Source: an uncultured Candidatus Udaeobacter sp. (GTDB lineage: Bacteria > Verrucomicrobiota > Verrucomicrobiia > Chthoniobacterales > UBA10450). From it: a stretch of DNA of 5,357 bases. The position numbers and the translations under genes are program-made. Shown here piece by piece: positions 1 through 5,357 of this stretch. How positions within the stretch are numbered: the stretch's first letter is position 1; each line of letters starts with the position of its first letter. The notes beneath the pieces are model-generated. The model was not told where the DNA came from, searched no databases, and worked only from the letters and a program-made list of their open reading frames with translations. The DNA is taken from positions 1 to 5,357 of the forward strand of contig CATPBS010000210.1 of NCBI GenBank assembly GCA_955652715.1. The letters are read 5' to 3'.

Positions 1-2645
1 AATTGAATCGCTTCGCTGACCGTCAACTGGAGAACGTCGTGAATCGATTTGTCATGTAGGCGCACTTTTAGGGCGTGCGGCTGGAAACGTTTGCCTTCGC
101 ATTCCGCGCAACGCACGAAAAGATCACTCAAAAATTGCATCTCGATCTTTTCGTATCCGGTGCCCGAGCAACGCTCGCAGCGACCGTTGCCAGAATTGAA
201 AGAAAACGCGCCTGCAGTCAGCCCTTGCGCCATCGCCTCCGGTTGCGCGGCGAACAATTCGCGGACGCGATCAAACAGACCGAGATAAAGAATCGGAGTT
301 GACCGCGGAGTGCGCGCCAGCAATGCCTGATCGACCATCACAATGTCGCCAACGCGGTGCGCGCCGATTACTGATTTGCATGTGCCCGGCTCCTGATCTG
401 ACGATTGCCCTTTCGCGCGCAAGAGATTCCGGTAAAGCACATCGTGAATGAGTGTGGATTTGCCCGAACCCGAAACGCCCGTCACGCACGCGAACACCCC
501 CAACGGTAGATCGACGTCGATGTTTTTGAGGTTGTGCTGCCGCGCGCCAACGACCCTGATCGCTGAGGTCCACCTTCGCCGCGATTTCGGCATCGGAATT
601 GATTTGCGGCCGCTGAGGTAATCGCGCGTCAAAGACGGAGGCGCGCCGTCTCCACTTACAAACTGATCCATCGGGCCGCTCCACACCAATTCGCCCCCCT
701 GTTCGCCGCGTCCCGGACCGATATCGATCAAATTATCTGCGGCGCGAATGATTTGTTCCTCGTGCTCGACCACCAGAAGCGTGTTGCCTTTGTCACGCAA
801 ATTATGCATCACGCGCACGAGTTGGCCGACATCACGCGGATGCAATCCGATGCTCGGTTCGTCCATGACAAACAGCGTGTTCACGAGGGACGCGCCAAGG
901 CATGTCGTGAGGTTCACGCGCTGGACTTCGCCGCCGCTCAACGTGCGCGTCGAGCGATCGAGAGTAAGATAACCGACCCCGACTTCGCACAGATAATTGA
1001 GGCGCGCGCGGATTTCGCCGCGCAGCATCTCGGCGGTAGAATCGTTCGGTGCTATATCCATCTTGCTCAGAAAATCGTGTGCATCGGAAATCGAAAGTGC
1101 CTGAAACGCTGGCAGGGTCAGCTGTAGAGGCGATCTCTGATTGCCGTCCCGATGGTCGGAGACCTGCGCCACAATTTTGTAATTGAGCGTTTCCGGCTGA
1201 TAGCGTCCCCCCTTACACCTGGGACAGGTGATGTAAGCGCGATAGCGACTGAGCAAAACGCGGACATGCATCTTGTAAGTCTTGCTCTCGAGCCACCGAA
1301 AAAAGCCGCGGACGCCGTACCACCGATCGTATTCGTAGTCTTCTTCGGTGTAATCGCCTGATCGCTTTTCGCCTTCGATAACAAAATCCTGGTCGGCCTT
1401 GGGCAATTGCTCGAACGAAACATTAATGTCGATGTCCTGGCGCGCGCACGCTCGAAGCAAATCCTTCTGCGATTCGCCAAACTCGGCGCCGCGAAAAACG
1501 CGCACCACGCCTTGTTTGATGCTCAGGCTGCGGTCTGGAATCGCCTTGTTCAAGTCAATCGCGATCGTCCGACCAAAGCCGCGGCATTCCGGGCAGGCGC
1601 CGAGCGGATTATTAAAACTGAAAAGCCCGGGTGTGGAGGCGCGAATATCCAGATCGCAATAGGCACAGTGCCAGCCGGTGGAAAATGGGAGTTCGTGAAC
1701 CGTGACTCGTGAATCGTGAGCAGTTGGACGTTGGACGCTAGATGCCGAGCGTTGAGCGTTTTCCGAAATCGGCACGACGCTGACTTTGCCTTTCCCAAAA
1801 CGCAGCGCCGTTTCGATTGCTTCAACTAATCGCGCGCGATTTTCTTCACCGATCGCGATGCGGTCTTGGATAACCTGCACGCGAGCACCAAGCCGTCTGA
1901 TTTTTGGATCGGCGTCCACGCGCACGATTTCGTTATCGATCCAAACGCGCAGGTAACCCTGCTGCTGGAGAAAATCGAAAAACGCACGCGGCTGCGTTTT
2001 TGCGGGCACTGCGACCCAAAATGTGATGAGAACGGTTGCCGGTTTTCCCTTCTTGTCATCCTGAGCGGAGCGTAGCGCAGTCGAAGGATCTCTCGATTTT
2101 TCTGAAGCAGCACGAGTTTTCTCGACTTCGTTCCGCTTCGCTTCACTCCGCTCGGAATGACAACCAGCGAATTGCGTCATGATTTGCTGAGCAATCGACT
2201 GCGCGGTTTCCGGGCGGATTCCGCGACCACAATTCGGGCAGAACGCTTTCGCGACACGTGGCCAAAGCAACTTCAAATAATCATTGATCTCCGTCATTGT
2301 CCCGACAGTTGAACGCGATGTCTTGACGGGATTGGATTGCTCGATGGCAATGGCAGGCGGAATGCCGCGGATGTCGTCCACGCGCGGCTTGTCCATGCGG
2401 TCGAGGAACTGCCGCATGTAAGGGCTGAACGTCTCGACGTAACGCCGCTGGCCTTCGGCATAAATTGTTTCGAACGCCAGGCTGGATTTGCCGCTGCCAC
2501 TGGGGCCGGTGACAACCGTCAATTTCCCCAGCGGAAGATCGACATCGATACCCTTAAGATTATTCTGGTGCGCTCCGCGAACTTCGACGCAATCATTCCG
2601 CGCTGGCGCGACAAGCCGGTCTTTCTTCCCAATCTTCCAACCCAC
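1..2645 (-). CDS. uvrA: UvrA, excinuclease ABC subunit A (3' end cut by window edge)
   Basis: UvrA is the ATP-driven damage-recognition subunit of cytoplasmic nucleotide excision repair; it dimerises and loads UvrB. I translated the minus strand and found 881 uninterrupted codons. In order: ABC half I with Walker A GPSGSGKSS (47-55); the UvrB-binding region; a C4 zinc module (C327, C330, C351, C354); signature LSGGE (569-573); Walker B ending MDEPSIGLH (594-602); ABC half II with Walker A GVSGSGKST (723-731); and a second C4 finger (C823, C826, C846, C849; CX2CX19CX2C). About 140 residues, including signature II and Walker B II, lie beyond the left edge. The segment GIPPAIAIEQ replaces the usual GLSPAISIDQ, so this may be a divergent UvrA subgroup. 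Three repeat-derived stretches are read in frame (residues 162-198, about 296-318, 494-508). The start is uncertain: GTG at 2645 is the only ATG, GTG or TTG between the in-frame stop at 2751-2753 and the conserved domain, and it lacks a clear ribosome site. Confidence 0.95.
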   Translation of the reverse strand, partial: MGWKIGKKDRLVAPARNDCVEVRGAHQNNLKGIDVDLPLGKLTVVTGPSGSGKSSLAFETIYAEGQRRYVETFSPYMRQFLDRMDKPRVDDIRGIPPAIAIEQSNPVKTSRSTVGTMTEINDYLKLLWPRVAKAFCPNCGRGIRPETAQSIAQQIMTQFAGCHSERSEAKRNEVEKTRAASEKSRDPSTALRSAQDDKKGKPATVLITFWVAVPAKTQPRAFFDFLQQQGYLRVWIDNEIVRVDADPKIRRLGARVQVIQDRIAIGEENRARLVEAIETALRFGKGKVSVVPISENAQRSASSVQRPTAHDSRVTVHELPFSTGWHCAYCDLDIRASTPGLFSFNNPLGACPECRGFGRTIAIDLNKAIPDRSLSIKQGVVRVFRGAEFGESQKDLLRACARQDIDINVSFEQLPKADQDFVIEGEKRSGDYTEEDYEYDRWYGVRGFFRWLESKTYKMHVRVLLSRYRAYITCPRCKGGRYQPETLNYKIVAQVSDHRDGNQRSPLQLTLPAFQALSISDAHDFLSKMDIAPNDSTAEMLRGEIRARLNYLCEVGVGYLTLDRSTRTLSGGEVQRVNLTTCLGASLVNTLFVMDEPSIGLHPRDVGQLVRVMHNLRDKGNTLLVVEHEEQIIRAADNLIDIGPGRGEQGGELVWSGPMDQFVSGDGAPPSLTRDYLSGRKSIPMPKSRRRWTSAIRVVGARQHNLKNIDVDLPLGVFACVTGVSGSGKSTLIHDVLYRNLLRAKGQSSDQEPGTCKSVIGAHRVGDIVMVDQALLARTPRSTPILYLGLFDRVRELFAAQPEAMAQGLTAGAFSFNSGNGRCERCSGTGYEKIEMQFLSDLFVRCAECEGKRFQPHALKVRLHDKSIHDVLQLTVSEAIQ
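1122..1166. repeat. 45-bp double-hairpin repeat-like insertion inside uvrA
   Basis: The segment runs from CTGTAGAGG to GGAGACCTG and can form two small hairpins: GGCGATC/GATTGCC around TCT, and CCGA/TCGG around TGG with a flanking GTC/GAC pair. It is exactly 15 codons long and sits on codon boundaries, encoding UvrA residues 494-508 (Q494 to Q508). Against E. coli UvrA the strand before it and the segment LTLPAFQALSI after it would join directly, leaving about 15 extra residues here. The boundaries come from that recalled alignment, and the repeat nature is partly from memory of similar dispersed sequences. Confidence 0.6.
1694..1757. repeat. Degenerate 7-bp tandem (heptad) array inside uvrA
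   Basis: On the plus strand the sequence divides into nine consecutive 7-bp units with 2 bp between the two groups. The first group is CGTGAAC, CGTGACT, CGTGAAT, CGTGAGC (1694-1721). The second is GTTGGAC, GTTGGAC, GCTAGAT, GCCGAGC, GTTGAGC (1723-1757). The uvrA frame reads through it as about residues 296-318, just before the first zinc module. E. coli UvrA has a shorter linker here. The first group shares its unit with the pair at 4656-4669. Confidence 0.8.
2053..2163. repeat. 111-bp palindromic repeat element inside uvrA
   Basis: The two ends are inverted copies. The left arm begins TTGTCATCCTGAGCGGAG and the right arm, read on the minus strand, begins TTGTCATTCCGAGCGGAG. Both continue with similar GWAGCG and AGTCGA words. 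The distance between the outer TTGTCAT ends is 111 bp, exactly 37 codons, so uvrA stays in frame. It encodes residues 162-198, a charged low-complexity stretch rich in S, E, R, K and D that resembles nothing in UvrA. From memory, such TTGTCAT...GAGCGGAG palindromes are dispersed between genes in several soil bacterial lineages. Membership of a genome-wide family cannot be shown from one copy. Confidence 0.85.
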
Positions 2646-2705
2646 TGGAAAGTATTTCAGATGGAAGCGCGCTTCGCAAATTCCCCAACGCGTAATCTGC
2701 CGATC
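2646..2705. other. Leader upstream of uvrA, start region unresolved
   Basis: This 60-bp stretch separates the 51-bp repeat from the proposed uvrA GTG. It is open in the uvrA frame up to the stop inside the repeat but has no ATG, GTG or TTG. I see no clear promoter or Shine-Dalgarno sequence. Either translation starts at GTG 2645, or a non-standard start (such as CTG at 2657) is used, or a small indel hides the true start. Confidence 0.5.
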
Positions 2706-2756
2706 CTGTAGGGGAAGCCGCCGGCTTCCCGGGCACGCTAACAGCGTCCCCTACAG
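2706..2756. repeat. 51-bp cloverleaf-like repeat between pckG and uvrA
   Basis: The outer arms CTGTAGGGGA (2706-2715) and TCCCCTACAG (2747-2756) are perfect 10-bp inverted copies. Inside are two further hairpins: GGGAAGCCG/CGGCTTCCC around a single C (2712-2730), and ACGCT/AGCGT around AAC (2735-2747). As these share bases with the outer stem, alternative folds compete. It begins one base after the pckG stop codon. It lacks a T-run on either strand, so it is not a classical intrinsic terminator, although it could slow transcription or protect the pckG mRNA 3' end. Confidence 0.8.
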
Positions 2757-2757
2757 A

Positions 2758-4563
2758 TTATCCTTCAAAACGCGCGGCGAGCTGCTCGCGCTGTTTCAAC
2801 AACGCTTTCGGCACCACGCCGCCTAACGAATCGAAAAACGTTTTGTGTGCGGCAATCTCCTTTTGCCATTGCTCGTGATCAATCTCGAGCAGCTCGTCGA
2901 TGCATTTGTGATCGAGCTCGAGGCCTGCGAGATCGATGTCGTGAATGCTGGGTAGCAAGCCGATGGGCGATTTGAGTGCGCCGCCGGTTCCTTCACAGCA
3001 ATCAATAATCCACTTCAACACGCGCATATTTTCACCAAACCCGGGCCAGAGGAATTTTCCGTCTGCGCCCTTGCGAAACCAATTCACACCAAAAATCCGC
3101 GGTGGATTAGCCAGCCGTTTTCCAATGTCGAGCCAGTGCTGGAAATAGTCGCCGATGTTATATCCGCAGAACGGCAACATCGCCATTGGATCTCGTCGCA
3201 CCTGACCAACAGCGCCGGTCGCAGCGGCGGTCGTCTCCGAGGCCATCGTCGCGCCGAGATAAACACCGTGACTCCAATCGAAGGCCTGATACACGAGAGG
3301 GACTGTACCGCTGCGGCGTCCACCGAAAATGATGGCGCTGATCGGCACGCCTTCGCCTTTTTCGACATCGGGATCGAGCGCCGGGTTATTGCGCATCGGC
3401 GTGGTGAATCGGCTGTTCGGATGCGCGGCCTTCTCTTTGGAGTCAGGCGTCCAATCGTTGCGACGCCAATCGATGGCGTGAGCCGGTGGCGCGCCATCTT
3501 TGCCTTCCCACCACGCGTCCTCGTCGTCGGTCAGGGCGACATTGGTGTATATCGTGTCGTGCGCGATCGATCGCATTGCGTTTGGATTTGATTTGGAGCT
3601 CGTGCCGGGCACGACGCCGAAGTAACCGTTCTCCGGATTCACGGCATAAAGCCTACCATCGCGAACCTGCATCCATGCGATGTCGTCACCGACAGTCGTC
3701 ACCTTCCAGCCTTTGAAATGTTCGGGTGGAATGAGCATGGCGAAATTGGTTTTGCCGCACGCGCTGGGGAATGCCGCGGCCACGTAATGTTTTTTTCCCT
3801 CCGGTGATTCCACACCGAGGATCAGCATGTGCTCGGCGAGCCAGCCTTGTTTGCGCGCCAGATAAGAACCGATGCGCAGGGCAAGACACTTCTTGCTCAG
3901 TAAAACGTTGCCGCCATAACCTGAACCAACAGAAATGATCGCGTTGTCCTGCGGAAAATGACAGATGAAGCGGCGCTCAGGATTAATATCCAGCAGCGAA
4001 TGCACGCCGCGGTTCCACTCCGCGTTTGGATCGTTGCCGAGCCGTTTCACAGCGACCTCGCCCATGCGCGTCATGATCCGCATGTTGAGCACGACGTATT
4101 TTGAATCAGTGATCTCGAACCCAACTTTGGTCAGCGGCGAATCCGGCGGCCCCATGATGTAAGGAATAACAAACAGGGTGCGCCCGCGCATCGCGCCTTT
4201 GAGCAGGCCGCGAAGTTTTGTGTACGTTTCTGCGGGATCAGACCAATTGTTGGTTGGACCGGCCTCCTCTTTCGTAGGCGTGCAGACGAACGTGAATTGC
4301 TCGACTCGTGCCACATCATTTGGATTGGAGCGATGCAAATACGAGCCCGGAACCTTCTTCTGGTTCAGTTTGATCAGGACATCTTGTTTGAGCGATTCAG
4401 CGATCAGGAACTCATTTTCCCGATCCGAACCGTCGCACCAGAAAACGTTTTCCGGTTCTGTGAGACTCGCGACATCGTGCACCCAATCGAGCACGGCTTG
4501 ATTGGCAGGCCTTGCGTCCCCGATCCCATTTGGTGGGAATATGGCTGGCGCGGGATTTCTCAT
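2758..4563 (-). CDS. pckG: Phosphoenolpyruvate carboxykinase (GTP)
   Basis: The enzyme interconverts oxaloacetate plus GTP with phosphoenolpyruvate, CO2 and GDP, the entry step of gluconeogenesis; it is cytosolic and metal dependent. At 601 residues it has the normal length for the GTP family. Visible landmarks are the GYGGN loop (215-219) followed by SKKC with the metal-site lysine; H245; the P-loop FPSACGKTN (265-273) with the reactive cysteine C269 and K271/T272; kinase-2 motif GDDIAW (292-297); substrate-contact N383 and R385; the GGRRSG segment (414-419); the lid-loop region around ASETTAAA (441-448); and NWFRK...FLWPGFGEN (494-512) in the nucleotide-binding part. All key residues appear present, so it should be active. 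ATG 4563 is the only start after an in-frame TAG 18 bases upstream; there is no evident Shine-Dalgarno sequence. The stop abuts the 51-bp repeat, and uvrA follows on the same strand. Confidence 0.97.
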   Translation of the reverse strand: MRNPAPAIFPPNGIGDARPANQAVLDWVHDVASLTEPENVFWCDGSDRENEFLIAESLKQDVLIKLNQKKVPGSYLHRSNPNDVARVEQFTFVCTPTKEEAGPTNNWSDPAETYTKLRGLLKGAMRGRTLFVIPYIMGPPDSPLTKVGFEITDSKYVVLNMRIMTRMGEVAVKRLGNDPNAEWNRGVHSLLDINPERRFICHFPQDNAIISVGSGYGGNVLLSKKCLALRIGSYLARKQGWLAEHMLILGVESPEGKKHYVAAAFPSACGKTNFAMLIPPEHFKGWKVTTVGDDIAWMQVRDGRLYAVNPENGYFGVVPGTSSKSNPNAMRSIAHDTIYTNVALTDDEDAWWEGKDGAPPAHAIDWRRNDWTPDSKEKAAHPNSRFTTPMRNNPALDPDVEKGEGVPISAIIFGGRRSGTVPLVYQAFDWSHGVYLGATMASETTAAATGAVGQVRRDPMAMLPFCGYNIGDYFQHWLDIGKRLANPPRIFGVNWFRKGADGKFLWPGFGENMRVLKWIIDCCEGTGGALKSPIGLLPSIHDIDLAGLELDHKCIDELLEIDHEQWQKEIAAHKTFFDSLGGVVPKALLKQREQLAARFEG

Positions 4564-4706
4564 GAAACGAAGACGTTCAGTCTAACCACGAATGGACGGC
4601 TTCGCCACGCTGAAACGTTGAAGTGTTTCCCCGATGTAACGGCATGACATTTAAGGAATCACGAATCACGCTTGCGTAGACACAATGCGCAGCATTAATT
4701 GAAAAT
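4564..4706. other. Divergent intergenic region between pckG and the rhomboid-like gene
   Basis: This 143-bp gap must carry the promoters for both divergent genes, but I cannot identify a convincing -35/-10 pair on either strand. It contains the heptad pair at 4656-4669. It also has an imperfect inverted repeat close to the pckG start, ACGTTCAG (4573-4580) with CTGAAACGT (4610-4618), enclosing a small GGC-TTC-GCC hairpin. That could fold in the pckG 5' leader, but one extra base interrupts the match and it fits no known riboswitch I recognise. Confidence 0.5.
4656..4669. repeat. Two 7-bp tandem units (GAATCAC x2)
   Basis: GAATCAC occurs twice in direct succession. On the minus strand this reads as CGTGATT units, the same heptad style (CGTGANT) as the four units at 1694-1721 inside uvrA. 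Two copies alone would be unremarkable; the match to the uvrA array is what makes it worth marking. Confidence 0.5.
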
Positions 4707-5357
4707 ATGTTCGGGGTCACCACCTCCGATGATTATCGGCCGGTTGCGTGGATGGGTCGCTATCCAGTGGATGTCACCACGATGCTGGTAGGGTTGCATG
4801 TCGCCGCGGCGGTTTTCGCGGCTATCCTCGTAGCGTTCGGCGCCGGCTCTGTCTTAAGTTGGCTGCAGTTCGACAGCGCTGCGATCTGGTATGGCGGTCA
4901 GGTCTGGCGCCTGTTCACTTACGCGTTCGTTCATGCGCCGTCGGGGCTGCTGTGGTTCGCAATCGAGATGTACTTGCTGTTCGTATTTGGGCGGGAAGTG
5001 GAACGCTTTATCGGGCGACGCGCTTACATAGTGCTTTATGTCATTTTGCTGATCACACCCGCGGCGCTGCTCACAATGTGGGGCCTGTGGCAACGGTCTG
5101 TGCTCGCTGGTTCGCAGGCGTTGCACTTTGGAATTTTTGTTGCCTTCGCCACAATCTATCCGCGCGTCGAGTTGTTTCTCCGGATCATGGCAAAATGGAT
5201 CGCCGTGATTCTGGCAGCGGTTTATACGTTTCAATTGCTTGCCTACCACGCCTGGAGCGATCTGGTCGTCGTCTGGACAAGTATCGGCGCGGCGTTCCTT
5301 TTTATCGAATTGAGTGGCGCCGGGCCGGAGTTTGCCTGGTGGACTGCTTTGAAAACG
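4707..5357 (+). CDS. Rhomboid-like multi-pass membrane protein, probably non-catalytic (3' end cut by window edge)
   Basis: I translated 217 residues with no stop. Hydrophobic segments lie near residues 26-48, 70-95, 106-128, 138-152, 162-180 and 186-204, the six-helix plan of the rhomboid superfamily. The strongest match is WRLFTYAFVHA (67-77) followed by FGREVERFIGRRAY (94-107), which resembles the rhomboid WR motif and the end of helix 2 (GxxVExxxG). Aligned by eye to E. coli GlpG, the catalytic residues are not conserved: the HxxxN pair becomes W83/E87, the GxSG serine position becomes Q137, and the helix-6 histidine becomes V187. It is therefore probably a pseudoprotease-type member, with unknown partner and role in the membrane. 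ATG 4707 is the first start after an in-frame stop at 4677-4679; only a weak GAAAA lies upstream. It diverges from pckG. An unrelated small membrane family that resembles rhomboids remains possible. Confidence 0.7.
   Translation, partial: MFGVTTSDDYRPVAWMGRYPVDVTTMLVGLHVAAAVFAAILVAFGAGSVLSWLQFDSAAIWYGGQVWRLFTYAFVHAPSGLLWFAIEMYLLFVFGREVERFIGRRAYIVLYVILLITPAALLTMWGLWQRSVLAGSQALHFGIFVAFATIYPRVELFLRIMAKWIAVILAAVYTFQLLAYHAWSDLVVVWTSIGAAFLFIELSGAGPEFAWWTALKT

Noticed and set aside
271..684. 137-residue minus-strand frame
   Set aside because: It lies in another phase over the well-conserved linker and second ABC half of uvrA and shows no recognisable domain.
753..1127. 124-residue plus-strand frame
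   Set aside because: It is antisense to the conserved signature and Walker B part of uvrA; no independent evidence for a gene.
1694..1757. CRISPR array
   Set aside because: Units are 7 bp, degenerate and directly adjacent, with no unique spacers.
1..2645. uvrA as a broken pseudogene, suggested by only short minus-strand frames starting with ATG in this region
   Set aside because: Direct translation of the reverse complement is open through the whole region with all expected motifs in order. The short frames are in other phases, and the real one has no ATG at its start and no stop inside the window.
2706..2756. Intrinsic (Rho-independent) terminator after pckG
   Set aside because: The stem is strong, but no T-run follows on the minus strand and the arrangement is that of a multi-hairpin repeat.
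3136..3591. 151-residue plus-strand frame
   Set aside because: It is antisense to the strongly conserved core of pckG and arises from GC-rich codon use.
4672..4700. Sigma-70-type promoter for the plus-strand gene (TTGCGT, 17 bp, TTAATT)
   Set aside because: The -10 matches only three of six consensus bases and would leave almost no leader before ATG 4707.
4854..5249. 131-residue minus-strand frame
   Set aside because: It is antisense to the rhomboid-like gene; its polar, Q/R/H/P-rich composition is what the complement of hydrophobic codons gives.

Overview
The window looks like a piece of bacterial chromosome of moderately high GC. It holds three protein genes and an unusual density of short dispersed repeats. 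The likely source is Verrucomicrobiota or a similar soil-type lineage. I infer this from memory of the repeat styles (heptad arrays, and palindromes ending in TTGTCAT), not from any marker gene, so it is tentative.

Layout. From the left edge to about 2645, on the minus strand, lies uvrA, the DNA-damage sensor of nucleotide excision repair. It is open for 881 codons and is cut by the left edge before its second ABC signature. Upstream of it on the same strand is pckG (4563 to 2758), a complete GTP-type phosphoenolpyruvate carboxykinase of 601 residues. Between them lies a 51-bp self-complementary repeat. On the plus strand, diverging from pckG across a 143-bp gap, a membrane protein starts at 4707 and runs off the right edge. 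It has a rhomboid-like layout but appears to lack all the catalytic residues.

The most interesting signal is inside uvrA. Three unrelated repeat-type sequences are read through in frame: a 111-bp palindromic element, an array of 7-bp units, and a 45-bp double-hairpin element. Each falls where my recalled alignment to E. coli UvrA shows only a short linker, and each adds residues there without breaking the frame. The heptad unit also occurs in the intergenic gap next to pckG. This suggests that mobile or expanding non-coding repeats have been tolerated as protein insertions in a core repair protein, comparable in principle to the palindromic elements found inside Rickettsia genes.

The three genes have no obvious shared pathway: DNA repair, gluconeogenesis and a membrane protein of unknown role. 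pckG and uvrA share a strand and could be co-transcribed, but their 112-bp gap contains the structured repeat. None of the three starts has a convincing Shine-Dalgarno sequence.
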